This document shows positions 50,873 through 59,437 of a DNA stretch of 64,000 nucleotides, piece after piece. The stretch is taken from contig NZ_RCZE01000014.1 of assembly GCF_006438915.1 (NCBI RefSeq), positions 1 through 64,000 of the forward strand, read 5' to 3'. The notes beneath the pieces were generated by a model. The model did no database searches and was not told the DNA's origin. It worked only from the letters and a program-made list of their open reading frames with translations. A program made the translations under genes and the position numbers. Every line of letters starts with the position of its first letter. The first letter of the stretch is position 1. The DNA comes from Pseudomonas arsenicoxydans. Lineage in GTDB: Bacteria > Pseudomonadota > Gammaproteobacteria > Pseudomonadales > Pseudomonadaceae.

Positions 50873-51133
50873 TCAACCGCCCTGATTGCCGCATTCCGCC
50901 AACTTGCTGTAATCGAGCGCTTTGTGCGAACCGCTGGAATCAAGGTAGCTCAGGCGGGCATTGACGAGACCGCAACCGCCGCTGGTGTCTTCGATGGAAA
51001 TCACTTTCTTGATATCCAGATGAGTGCCGTGAGCAGGGGTCTGCTGCGTGGTTTGATCAGCGGCATGGGCCGAGAACGCGGCAACGTTCAGGACGGCGAA
51101 GAAGCTGGCGGCAATGAGTGTGTTCCAGTTCAT
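50873..51133 (-). CDS. DUF2790-family periplasmic protein
   Basis: An 86-residue exported protein: Sec signal (residues 1 to about 24, ending SAHA), then the DUF2790 pattern (THLDIKKVISIEDTSGGCGL and VNARLSYLDSSGSHKALDY) with a disulfide pair Cys60/Cys82. In Pseudomonas such proteins are small, often stress- or metal-responsive, with no known activity. The start at 51133 follows CTGAGGAACTG. Confidence 0.85.
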   Translation of the reverse strand: MNWNTLIAASFFAVLNVAAFSAHAADQTTQQTPAHGTHLDIKKVISIEDTSGGCGLVNARLSYLDSSGSHKALDYSKLAECGNQGG

Positions 51134-51326
51134 GATCAGTTCCTCAGGGTGGCGATGGGCGGTGATGGTGAGGCAAGTTGTCTTGTCTCGATGGAAGCCA
51201 TTTAATCGCCCGGAGGTATCTGCCATGTGTCGTCAAAACCGCGTTATTAAGGCGTAAGGTGTCAAACAGGGCCTGCGATACAGTGCGATACAATTCCCCG
51301 CAAACGAATAACAAGAGGGTTGAACA

Positions 51327-52070
51327 ATGGAGCATGTGAACCACATCCTGATCGTCGATGACGATCGCGAGATCCGTGAGCTGGTGGGCAATTACCTGAC
51401 GAAGAATGGCCTGCGTACCACGGTGGTCGCGGATGGCCGGCAGATGCGCCATTTTCTGGAAACCAACCAAGTCGACCTGATCGTGCTGGACCTGATGATG
51501 CCCGGCGATGACGGCCTGGTGTTGTGCCGGGAATTACGCGCCGGTAAACACAAAGCCACGCCGATCCTGATGCTCACCGCGCGCAACGACGAAACCGATC
51601 GCATCCTCGGCCTGGAAATGGGCGCCGACGATTACCTGACCAAACCATTCGCCGCCCGTGAGTTGCTCGCGCGAATCAATGCGGTGTTGCGCCGCACGCG
51701 AATGCTGCCGCCGAACCTGTTGATCACCGAATCGGGGCGCCTGATCGGTTTCGGCCGCTGGCGCCTCGACACCACCGCTCGCCACCTATTGGATGACGAA
51801 GGCACCATGGTCGCCCTCAGTGGCGCGGAGTACCGTTTGCTGCGCGTGTTCCTCGATCACCCGCAACGGGTGCTCAGCCGCGACCAGTTGCTCAACCTGA
51901 CCCAGGGCCGCGATGCCGACCTGTTCGACCGCTCCATCGATTTGCTGGTGAGCCGCTTGCGCCAACGCTTGCTGGATGACTCACGCGAGCCGACCTATAT
52001 AAAGACCGTGCGCAGCGAAGGCTACGTGTTCTCCTACCCGGTGGAGTTGCTCGGCGCCGAATCTTCATAG
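51327..52070 (+). CDS. OmpR-family response regulator (orphan)
   Basis: A 247-residue regulator: receiver with acidic pocket DDD at 11-13, phosphoacceptor Asp55, Lys in DDYLTKPFA; then the OmpR winged helix (about 150-240). No histidine kinase gene is next to it in this window, so its partner must be elsewhere. The next gene on the same strand is a small exported repeat protein 158 bp on, a possible target. Confidence 0.9.
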   Translation: MEHVNHILIVDDDREIRELVGNYLTKNGLRTTVVADGRQMRHFLETNQVDLIVLDLMMPGDDGLVLCRELRAGKHKATPILMLTARNDETDRILGLEMGADDYLTKPFAARELLARINAVLRRTRMLPPNLLITESGRLIGFGRWRLDTTARHLLDDEGTMVALSGAEYRLLRVFLDHPQRVLSRDQLLNLTQGRDADLFDRSIDLLVSRLRQRLLDDSREPTYIKTVRSEGYVFSYPVELLGAESS

Positions 52071-52228
52071 GGTTTTGTATCCCTCTGTATAAGAACCCAC
52101 GACAGATACGCAAACCGCGATTTCGATGGGTTGGCGCACACATCACCGATACACCCGAGCGTTTAACTGTGATCACCGGATAGCAGCCGCTACCGACCCA
52201 CTCAAACTAAACGCACGGAGAATCAACC

Positions 52229-52531
52229 ATGTTCAACTTCTCGAAAGTCTCGTCCCTGGCACTCGGTCTGGCACTGGTCGGTGGTCTTGGTCTGTCTAAC
52301 CTCGCATCGGCGAACACCGCCAACGCCGTGTCCCACAGCCAGCATCAGCAGCTGCTGGCGGAAGGCGGTTCGGATCGATTGATCGAAAATCGTGTCGCTG
52401 AAGGTGGTGCCGATCGTCTGCAGGAACTGCGTGAACGTGTGGCGCTGATCAGCCCGAGCAACGCCGTGCGCGGTGGTGTGGTGGTGGCGGAAAACCGTGC
52501 TGAGTTCGGTTCGAAATATCAGCGGTATTGA
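52229..52531 (+). CDS. Small exported protein with AEGGxDRL repeats
   Basis: A 100-residue exported protein: signal of about 28 residues (cleavage after ASA), then two copies of AEGGxDRL (44-51 and 57-64) and a degenerate third (AENRAEFG). The ribosome-binding site is CGGAG. No family with known function is recognised; related phage-infection-type or RND-associated small proteins exist in Pseudomonas, but I cannot assign it. It follows the orphan response regulator. Confidence 0.7.
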   Translation: MFNFSKVSSLALGLALVGGLGLSNLASANTANAVSHSQHQQLLAEGGSDRLIENRVAEGGADRLQELRERVALISPSNAVRGGVVVAENRAEFGSKYQRY

Positions 52532-52560
52532 TCGCGATCGATACCACAACACAGATCAAA

Positions 52561-52650
52561 TGTGGGAGCGGGCTTGCTCGCGAAGGCGGCGTTACATTCA
52601 ACATTTCTTTTGAATGTTAAGCAGCCTTCGCGAGCAAGCCCGCTCCCACA
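52561..52650. repeat. REP doublet with internal hairpin
   Basis: Arms TGTGGGAGCGGGCTTGCTCG and CGAGCAAGCCCGCTCCCACA. The centre has its own inverted repeat (ACATTCAAC...TTGAATGT), so the whole 90 bp can form one long cruciform. Confidence 0.9.
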
Positions 52651-52714
52651 TTTTGATCGGGTGGTGTCAGTCACTAACCCACACGCTCATCAGCCGTACG
52701 CAATGAAGAAAAGA

Positions 52715-53173
52715 TCATTCCAGTAACGAGATCAGGTGCGGCTCCATCGAGGTCTCCAGCACCTCAATCAACGCCAGCGTCACCGGCAGCTTGAAGCGCC
52801 GCCGCCCCGCGCTGCCGGGGTTGAGGAATAGCTTATCGCCGCGCCATTCGATGCACGGCTTGTGTGAATGGCCGGTGATCACCAGTTTGGTGTCAGCATC
52901 GAGCAACGCCGGAACATCGGCGATGTCATGCACCAGCAACGTGCCCCATCCGTTCAGTTCGAAACGCAGCAGATCCTCGAGATCTTCCGCCCACGGCTCG
53001 GCCAGGTCATTGTTCCCGCGCACCACCTGCAGCGGCGCAATGGACGCCAGTTGATCGAGAATGTCGCGGCTGCCGATGTCACCCGCGTGAATGATCCACT
53101 CACAGCCCTGCAGCGCTGCAACCGCTTCGGGGCGGAGCAAGCCATGGGTGTCGGAAATCACACCAACCTTCAT
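52715..53173 (-). CDS. YfcE-like metallophosphoesterase
   Basis: A 152-residue calcineurin-like phosphoesterase with all metal-binding motifs: Asp8-x-His10 (SDTHG), HAGDIGS, GNND and GHSHKP. The size and motifs match the YfcE/MJ0936 group of phosphodiesterases. Its substrate is unknown. It is 33 bp downstream of the BASS transporter on the same strand and could be co-transcribed. Confidence 0.9.
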   Translation of the reverse strand: MKVGVISDTHGLLRPEAVAALQGCEWIIHAGDIGSRDILDQLASIAPLQVVRGNNDLAEPWAEDLEDLLRFELNGWGTLLVHDIADVPALLDADTKLVITGHSHKPCIEWRGDKLFLNPGSAGRRRFKLPVTLALIEVLETSMEPHLISLLE

Positions 53174-53206
53174 GCAGTACTCCAGACAGACTTGGGACTC
53201 AGGCGA

Positions 53207-54205
53207 TCAAGGATCTACTTGCGCCATCAGTTCGGCTACCGATTCCTGGCGTTTGGCGTAGCGCTGGGCCAGTACCGCACAGACCATCAACTGAATCTGA
53301 TGGAACAGCATCAACGGCAGGATCAACACGCCGATGGTGCTGCCGGCGAACAGCACCTGGGCCATCGGCACACCGGTGGCGAGGCTTTTCTTCGAACCGC
53401 AGAAGAGGATGGTGATGCGGTCTTCGACATTGAAACCAAAGGCTTTGCCCAGCACCGTCGAGGCCACCAACACCAGCCCCAGCAACACGCAGCACGCCAC
53501 CACCAGCCCGGCCAGTTCCCACAGCGGGATCTGCTGCCAGATGCCCTCGTTCACCGCTTCGCTGAACGCGCCGAACACCACCAATAGAATCGAGCCCTGA
53601 TCGACGAACTTCAGCCAACTCTTGTTGCGCCCGACCCAGGCACCGATCCAGCGCCGCGCGATCTGCCCGGCAATGAACGGCAGCAGCAATTGCACGCTGA
53701 TCTTCACAATCGCATCGAGCGTCGAACCACCGTCGCCATGCACATTGAGCAGCAGCGTCACCAGCAATGGGGTAATGAAGATCCCGAACAGGCTGGACGC
53801 CGCCGCACTGCAAATCGCCGCTGGAATGTTCCCGCGCGCCAGGGAAGTAAACGCAATGGCCGACTGCACCGTGGCGGGCAGCGCGCAGAGGTAAAGCATG
53901 CCCATGTACAGATCGTCACCGATCAGCGGCGACAGCACCGGTTTGAGCGCCAGACCGAGCAGTGGGAACAACACAAAGGTCAGGCTGAACACCAGCAAAT
54001 GCAGGCGCCAATGCCCGGCGCCGGCGATGATCGACTCGCGTGACAGTTTGGCGCCGTGCAGGAAAAACAGCAGCGCGATGGCGATGTTGGTCAGCCAGCC
54101 AAAGCCCACCGCGACCTGACCGCTGGCGGGCAAAAAGCTGGCGAGCAGCACGACGCCGAGCAGGGTCAGGGTGAAGTTGTCGGGTAAGAAACGGGGGCGA
54201 GTCAT
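53207..54205 (-). CDS. Bile acid:sodium symporter-family (YfeH-like) transporter
   Basis: A 332-residue inner-membrane protein with about ten hydrophobic segments, of the BASS / SBF-like (PF13593) family (start FLPDNFTLTLLGVVLLASFLP, core LCALPATVQSAIAFTSLARGN, later LFCGSKKSLATGVPMAQVLF). The GNIPAAICSAAASS and GSKKSLATGVP crossover motifs of the family are both present. The substrate is unknown. It is divergent from the AbrB-family gene. Confidence 0.88.
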   Translation of the reverse strand: MTRPRFLPDNFTLTLLGVVLLASFLPASGQVAVGFGWLTNIAIALLFFLHGAKLSRESIIAGAGHWRLHLLVFSLTFVLFPLLGLALKPVLSPLIGDDLYMGMLYLCALPATVQSAIAFTSLARGNIPAAICSAAASSLFGIFITPLLVTLLLNVHGDGGSTLDAIVKISVQLLLPFIAGQIARRWIGAWVGRNKSWLKFVDQGSILLVVFGAFSEAVNEGIWQQIPLWELAGLVVACCVLLGLVLVASTVLGKAFGFNVEDRITILFCGSKKSLATGVPMAQVLFAGSTIGVLILPLMLFHQIQLMVCAVLAQRYAKRQESVAELMAQVDP

Positions 54206-54408
54206 CAGGAGTCATCCGGGTTTGCCAGGAACGTGAAGTCGACTCTAACGCTTCTGCGGGTTACCGACTAACGCTAGTAAGCCAGTAGATGTCGCCTAAC
54301 GGACATGATCGACGAGTCAACCGGCGTTCTTGACGCTTGATGCCATTCAGTGGCAAAACAGCGCGGCCCGGATGGAAGCATCGGCCATTCACGAATCAAG
54401 GAAGACTC

Positions 54409-55428
54409 ATGAAAACCCTGTTGTGTTTACTGATCGCCACCGGCGTCGGCGCTGCATTGCAATACGCCGGCATCCCCCATGGCCTGTTGCTGGGGTCGAT
54501 CCTCGCGACGGCATTGATCGCCAGCAATCTGCACTTCTCCCCTACCCTGCGTTTCGGCCTCGGCTACGTGCAAATCGTGTTGGGGATCGCCACCGGCCTG
54601 ATGTTTACTGCGTGGGACAGCCACACCGTCGCGGCCATGCTCCCCAGCCTCGGTTTGATGCTGTTTTGCCTGATGCTGCAAAGCTCGGTGGCCGGCCTGG
54701 CGCTGCTGAAAATCGCCGGATGGAACCGCAAGGATTCGCTGCTGGCGGTCTACCCCGGCGCACTCGCGGCGATTTTCGATTTGCTTGAATCCGAACGCGC
54801 TTCCAGCAAAGTGATCGTCGTGCATCTGGTACGACTGCTCGCCATCACCCTCCTCGTCAGCTTCTGCATTCCCGGACAGACCGGCGTGGCGATGGCCGAC
54901 AGCAACCCGTTGGACATGAGCATGGCGCTGCCCCTGCTGTCGTTGATCGCCTTGTGCCTGTTGCTCGGTCGCTTGCTGCTGAACGTCGGCGTGCCGGCGC
55001 CGTTCATGCTCACGGCCATCGTGCTCACTGGCGTTTACCTTAAGTCCGGCAACTTGCAGGGCTTCCACATGCCGTCATGGAGTGTCGACTTCGCGACCGT
55101 TCTGCTCGGCGCGCTGATTGGCTCCAAATTCAAGGACATCTCTTTCGGCGAACTCATGCTTCACGGTCGTACCGCCGTCATGTCGGTCGGCCTGATGCTA
55201 CTGATCGCCGCCGCATTCGCCGGTATCGCCGGGCAGTTTTTGCCCAGCAATCCCTTGTCGCTATGGCTGGCCTACATGCCGGGCGCCATCGAGACCATTG
55301 CCCTCGTCGCCTTCAGCGGCGGGCTGAACGTGGTGTTCATTCTGACCCATCACCTGGTGCGCATGGTGGTGCTGCACTTTGCGCCGGCACTGGTCGTGCA
55401 GGCGCGGCGTTGGCGGGAGGATGTTTGA
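54409..55428 (+). CDS. AbrB-family integral membrane protein
   Basis: A 339-residue membrane protein with two repeats of the AbrB/ammonia-monooxygenase-regulator fold (PF05145): first half with GIPHGLLLGSILATALIASN, second half with VGVPAPFMLTAIVLTGVYL; the YPGALAAIFDL and YMPGAIETIALVAF motifs are in equivalent places of each half. The family name is misleading; it is a putative transporter. The start at 54409 opens directly into the first hydrophobic segment. Substrate unknown. Confidence 0.87.
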   Translation: MKTLLCLLIATGVGAALQYAGIPHGLLLGSILATALIASNLHFSPTLRFGLGYVQIVLGIATGLMFTAWDSHTVAAMLPSLGLMLFCLMLQSSVAGLALLKIAGWNRKDSLLAVYPGALAAIFDLLESERASSKVIVVHLVRLLAITLLVSFCIPGQTGVAMADSNPLDMSMALPLLSLIALCLLLGRLLLNVGVPAPFMLTAIVLTGVYLKSGNLQGFHMPSWSVDFATVLLGALIGSKFKDISFGELMLHGRTAVMSVGLMLLIAAAFAGIAGQFLPSNPLSLWLAYMPGAIETIALVAFSGGLNVVFILTHHLVRMVVLHFAPALVVQARRWREDV

Positions 55429-55436
55429 GGAAAGGA

Positions 55437-55520
55437 TTAAGTCGGAGAGATGGTGGCCAGTGCGCCAATCAAAATGGTCAGCACCAGAAATCCACCGAGG
55501 AAAATCGCCATCTTGCCCAT
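55437..55520 (-). CDS. 27-residue single-membrane-segment peptide
   Basis: Minus-strand ATG at 55520 to TAA at 55437 encodes 27 residues: MGKMAIFLGG, then a continuous hydrophobic stretch of about 18 residues, ending ATISPT. The start is preceded by TAGGAGGCTCCA, an optimal Shine-Dalgarno. The composition (one membrane helix with a short charged N-terminus) is typical of small regulatory or accessory membrane peptides. It is convergent with the AbrB-family gene and lies between it and the MFS transporter. Too short for standard gene calling; function unknown. Confidence 0.65.
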   Translation of the reverse strand: MGKMAIFLGGFLVLTILIGALATISPT

Positions 55521-55631
55521 TGGAGCCTCCTACATTTTAAGTTTGCGGTAGGCCGTCAGTGTGAGCCTGCAACTGAGTGCATTACAGAGTCAGATAACCC
55601 AGAAAAATACGGATCAGATGCCTGAAACGAA

Positions 55632-55667
55632 AAAGCCCCGCTCCATTTAAATGGGACGGGGCTTTCT
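55632..55667 (-). terminator. Terminator of the MFS transporter gene
   Basis: AAAGCCCCG and CGGGGCTTT enclose a second short inverted repeat (TCCATTT/AAATGGGA). It lies 18 bp beyond the transporter stop; on the minus strand the stem is followed by TTTTTCG. Confidence 0.8.
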
Positions 55668-55685
55668 GCTGCACGGACCGCTGTG

Positions 55686-57089
55686 TTACAGGTCAGTGAT
55701 TTCCTTGTGACGTGGCACCAGCATTTTCATCACGCTCCACGCCACCAGATAGGCCAGCGAACAGATGGCGAACATGATCATGTAACCGGTGTGAATATCG
55801 TTGATCGATTTGTAGTAGTCGAACACGTAACCACCGATCTTGGTCATCACCACACCGCCCAAACCACCCGCCATGCCGCCAATACCGACCACCGAAGCAA
55901 TGGTTTTTTGCGGGAACATGTCAGACACGGTCGTGAAGATGTTGCACGACCACGCCTGGTGCGCCGACGCGCCCACCCCAATCAGCAACACCGGCACCCA
56001 GAAACTGATGTAACCCAATGGCTGCGCCAGCAGCACCACCAACGGGAACAGCGCGATCACCAGCATGGCTTTCATGCGACCGTCATACGGCTTGTCGCCG
56101 CGCGCCATGAAGTAGCTCGGGAACCAGCCGCCGCCGATGCTGCCGATCATGGTCATGCTGTACAACACGGCCAGCGGTGCAACGATGGCCGCGCCCTTCA
56201 TCTCGTATTGCGCCGACAGATAGGTTGGCAGCCAGAACAGGAAGAACCACCACACGCCGTCCGTCATGAACTTGCCGAAGGCAAACGCCCAGGTCTGGCG
56301 GTAGGTCAGTAGTTTGAACCACGATACTTTTTTCGCAGCGACGCCCGACACTTGCGGGGTGGCCACTTGCACCGGTTCATCGGCACGGATGTAGGCCAGT
56401 TCCTCAGCCGACAGACGTTTTTGCTGGTCTGGCTTCTCGTAGAGTGCAATCCAGACGGCGACCCAGACGAAGCCCAACAGACCGATCACGATGAACGCTG
56501 CTTCCCAGCCCCAAATGCCGGCAATCAGCGGCACGCAGATCGGCGCCAGGATCGCACCGACGTTGGCGCCGGAGTTGAAGATGCCCGTGGCGAACGAGCG
56601 TTCCTTCTTCGGGAAGTATTCCGCAGTGGCCTTGATCGCGATCGGGAAGTTACCCGCTTCACCAATTGCCAGAACGGCACGCGACAACATGAAACCGGCA
56701 ATCGAGACCGGGATCACGGCAAGGCCGAGCGCACTGCTCAGCGCGCCGATGCCTTCACCCATCGGCACTGCAAAGGCGTGCATCACCGCACCGGTGGACC
56801 AGATGCCAATCGCAAACATGTACGCTTTCTTGGTGCCGATCTTGTCGACGAAGCGGCCGGCGAACAACATGGAAATCGCATACACAAACTGGAAAACCGA
56901 GGCGATGTTGGCGTAGTCGGTGTTACTCCAGCCAAACTGCGTCGACAGCTGCGGCGCCAATAGACTCAGTACCTGACGGTCTAGGTAATTGACGGTGGTG
57001 GCAAAAAACAACAGTGCACAGATCGTCCAGCGGTATTTGCCGACCGACTGGCCGACGCGTTGCGCATTGATGGGCTCGTTCAGATTCAT
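55686..57089 (-). CDS. MFS transporter, sugar-acid (ExuT/GudP) type
   Basis: A 467-residue major-facilitator protein with 12 hydrophobic segments. The early NYLDRQVLSLLAPQL motif, GEAGNFPIAIKATAEYFPKKER, and FNSGANVGAILAPICVPL are those of the anion:cation symporter group carrying hexuronates, glucarate or galactonate. It is monocistronic, with a long upstream region containing several GTACAAC motifs that may be regulator-binding sites. The exact substrate is not determined; no catabolic gene is beside it. Confidence 0.88.
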   Translation of the reverse strand: MNLNEPINAQRVGQSVGKYRWTICALLFFATTVNYLDRQVLSLLAPQLSTQFGWSNTDYANIASVFQFVYAISMLFAGRFVDKIGTKKAYMFAIGIWSTGAVMHAFAVPMGEGIGALSSALGLAVIPVSIAGFMLSRAVLAIGEAGNFPIAIKATAEYFPKKERSFATGIFNSGANVGAILAPICVPLIAGIWGWEAAFIVIGLLGFVWVAVWIALYEKPDQQKRLSAEELAYIRADEPVQVATPQVSGVAAKKVSWFKLLTYRQTWAFAFGKFMTDGVWWFFLFWLPTYLSAQYEMKGAAIVAPLAVLYSMTMIGSIGGGWFPSYFMARGDKPYDGRMKAMLVIALFPLVVLLAQPLGYISFWVPVLLIGVGASAHQAWSCNIFTTVSDMFPQKTIASVVGIGGMAGGLGGVVMTKIGGYVFDYYKSINDIHTGYMIMFAICSLAYLVAWSVMKMLVPRHKEITDL

Positions 57090-57714
57090 GGCATCACTTT
57101 ATTATTGGATTATGGTGATGATCTCTCGGTTTCAAGCGAGATCAATTGTGTCGTAGAGCATCGCCAAAACGCGAGGAATCCGCGCCAAGGCTGGTCGGGT
57201 TCAGCCGTGTCTTGCGTACAACAAAATGCTGTTGGACGAGAGCTAGTAGCGCTTTGACGGGACAAAGGACTGCGACGCGGCTGACTGCGCGGGCACGCGA
57301 GCAGACAACATCGGCCCAGAGGGAGCGACGCTGGGGGGAATGAGTACGCAAGATGGGTTCATGATGGGGCCGACACTCTTTTTATTTTTAGGCTTCAACA
57401 GAGGATGTCTCGTCTGTCGTCGTACAACCGTGTCTTTTATAGCGAGATCGGTACAACCCTGTCAATCTGAAAAAATCACCGTTGGTCTAGAGAACCCCCT
57501 CCGTTTAAATGCAACATCATCGCTAAACGCTCTAGTTATAGGCTCTATGGCTTTTCGGATTGACGGGCGGTGTCTGTTACGCGCGGATACTTGGACAGAC
57601 TCCTGATGTTGTACGACGACACACGTATGCGGGAAAAGCGCCTTGCCAAGACATCGGCAAGGCGCTTTATGTCAGAGGGACAGGCCTGATGGCTGATCGT
57701 TATGGCTATGAAGG
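57090..57714. other. 625-bp intergenic region with GTACAAC motifs
   Basis: There is no credible gene on either strand. GTACAAC occurs at 57216-57222, 57422-57428 and 57451-57457, and inverted within GTTGTACGACGAC at 57608-57620, which is the exact inverse of GTCGTCGTACAAC at 57416-57428. These look like binding half-sites of a FadR-type GntR regulator, as is common upstream of sugar-acid transporters. The stretch near 57640 is a terminator for the downstream universal stress protein gene. Confidence 0.5.
57644..57671 (-). terminator. Terminator of the universal stress protein gene
   Basis: AAAGCGCCTTGCC-AAGACATC-GGCAAGGCGCTTT hairpin 44 bp downstream (minus strand) of the USP stop. Confidence 0.8.
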
Positions 57715-58620
57715 CTATGGTTTGACGATCATCAAGCTGCACGGCGCCTTGTTCAGCACACTCTCGGCCGTACCGCCAATGAACCGGTCGATCCCATGGT
57801 GATAGGCCGTACCCAGCACCACCAGGTCAAAAGCCTGTTGTCGAGCAAACTTTACGATCACCTTGTGAGGGATGCCTGTCAGCAGATGTCGGCGTTTTTT
57901 GTCGATGCAATAGCGTTCGGCAAGCGCATCAAAGGCCTCTTGCTGAGCATCATTGACCGCATCGCTAAAACTGTTAGCCAGGCTCAGTGTCGGCACACTC
58001 CTCTCAGTATTCCCCACCACCGACCAGTTGCTGACGTTGAGCACGTGCAAGTCAGCGCCACAGGCGGCAGCCACCGTCGAGGCCAGGTCGAGAATCCGGT
58101 CATTAAGCCCGTGGCTCAGCTCTTCGAGATGGGACAAATCGACGGCCGCGAGAATGCTCATCGGCCTGGGATTTTTTGCATCGCTGACCAGATGCAAGGG
58201 CGCCGGACAGTCGCGTAGCAACAGCCAGTCAAGGGGCCGGTGGAACGCGCGGTCGAGCATCGGCACATGCGTGGTGTCCTTGATGACCAGGTCCGCATGG
58301 AAGTCATTGACGTAATCCAGTATGTGCGCGGGGGTGGACCTGGACCAGACGACTTCGGTGGTGACCTGCATACCGATGCATTGATGAAACCGCGCTTGCT
58401 GCTCCAGCCAGTGTCGGTGCACCTGCAGGTAGCCCTCCCGCGCCTGAGCCATGGCATCGTGATCAAACAACCCAGCCACTGCCAGCACCTGCACATAATC
58501 AAATGCGACGATGTGCAATAAGGCACTCGTGGCACAGGCCAGCGCCTGCGCGCGATCAAACGCCGGGGTGCGGATCATTTCGCAAGGGGCAATCAACAGG
58601 ATACGTTTAAGTTTGAGCAT
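57715..58620 (-). CDS. Tandem universal stress protein
   Basis: A 301-residue protein made of two UspA domains (about 1-150 and 151-301). The second domain ends with the ATP-type loop GTAYHHGIDRFIGGTAESVL (G-2x-G-9x-G-S/T pattern partly kept) and CSLMIVKP. It closely resembles the second universal stress protein at 61067-61990 in this window. A near-consensus FNR/Anr box lies about 160 bp upstream, in the region shared with the divergent K+ channel gene, suggesting induction at low oxygen. Confidence 0.9.
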   Translation of the reverse strand: MLKLKRILLIAPCEMIRTPAFDRAQALACATSALLHIVAFDYVQVLAVAGLFDHDAMAQAREGYLQVHRHWLEQQARFHQCIGMQVTTEVVWSRSTPAHILDYVNDFHADLVIKDTTHVPMLDRAFHRPLDWLLLRDCPAPLHLVSDAKNPRPMSILAAVDLSHLEELSHGLNDRILDLASTVAAACGADLHVLNVSNWSVVGNTERSVPTLSLANSFSDAVNDAQQEAFDALAERYCIDKKRRHLLTGIPHKVIVKFARQQAFDLVVLGTAYHHGIDRFIGGTAESVLNKAPCSLMIVKP

Positions 58621-58777
58621 CAGAGACCTCGTCCCGCGAACGCTTTACCCGACTGACGGCCAGCCCGCCGGTTTGCCTCATCGGTCGTTCGAGTATCTGG
58701 CGATATCCGCTAAGGGCTCTGATTTTTGTCAAGCAATCACGGCTTTGCGTCAGCGCGTCGGGTAGACGCAAGTCTTG

Positions 58778-58791
58778 TTGATATAGCTCAA
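58778..58791. promoter_or_regulatory. FNR/Anr-type box (one mismatch)
   Basis: TTGATATAGCTCAA matches TTGAT-N4-ATCAA with one mismatch. It lies between the divergent universal stress protein (start 58620) and K+ channel (start 58879) genes. Confidence 0.55.
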
Positions 58792-58878
58792 TGCGCTTCC
58801 CTTACCTGGGTGTAGAAAATCATTGAGCGGACACCTTTGTGCGGACCGCCACGCATCCGCTACTGTCGGAGGTTCGCC

Positions 58879-59304
58879 ATGCTGGCCATTACGCTGATCA
58901 ATACGCTGGTGGTCATCGTCGTCGTGGTGATCCACTACGAATGCCTGTTACGCCTGAACGACTGGCTACCGCGGCTCAAGCTCTGGAGTCGTTTCAGGAT
59001 TGTCATTGGCGTGTTCGGCGCCCTGCTCGCCCACGCGCTGGAAGTCTGGTGCTTCGCGCTGGTCTACTACCTGATGGTGCGCTCCGGGGAATGGGGCGGC
59101 CTGATTGGCAATTTCGATGGTTCGCTGCTCGACTGCGTCTATTTTTCCTTCACGACCTACACGACGATCGGTTTCGGAGATATTTCACCTGTGGGCAACC
59201 TCAAGTATCTGACCGGCTTGCAGGCGTTGACTGGCCTGGTACTCATCACCTGGACGGCCTCATTTCTGTTTCTCGAAATGCAGAAATACTGGAAGAACAA
59301 ATAG
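58879..59304 (+). CDS. Two-helix potassium channel
   Basis: A 141-residue membrane protein: hydrophobic segments at about 3-22, 40-67 and 108-128, with a pore loop bearing the K+ selectivity filter TTIGFGD at 95-101. It is an Ion_trans_2-type channel without a cytosolic RCK domain. The start at 58879 follows CGGAGG. It is placed in a cluster of universal stress proteins and an FNR paralogue. Gating is unknown. Confidence 0.88.
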   Translation: MLAITLINTLVVIVVVVIHYECLLRLNDWLPRLKLWSRFRIVIGVFGALLAHALEVWCFALVYYLMVRSGEWGGLIGNFDGSLLDCVYFSFTTYTTIGFGDISPVGNLKYLTGLQALTGLVLITWTASFLFLEMQKYWKNK

Positions 59305-59437
59305 CACGCCTTGTATCGATTGACCGTCACTCCCGAGCTCAATGCCAAGGGCTTTCCCCGTTCATCGATTACCGGGCCAAACGGTGCAATGAACTACGCG
59401 TGCGGGGCACCACCACCTATGCTTAACGCATTCTCCT

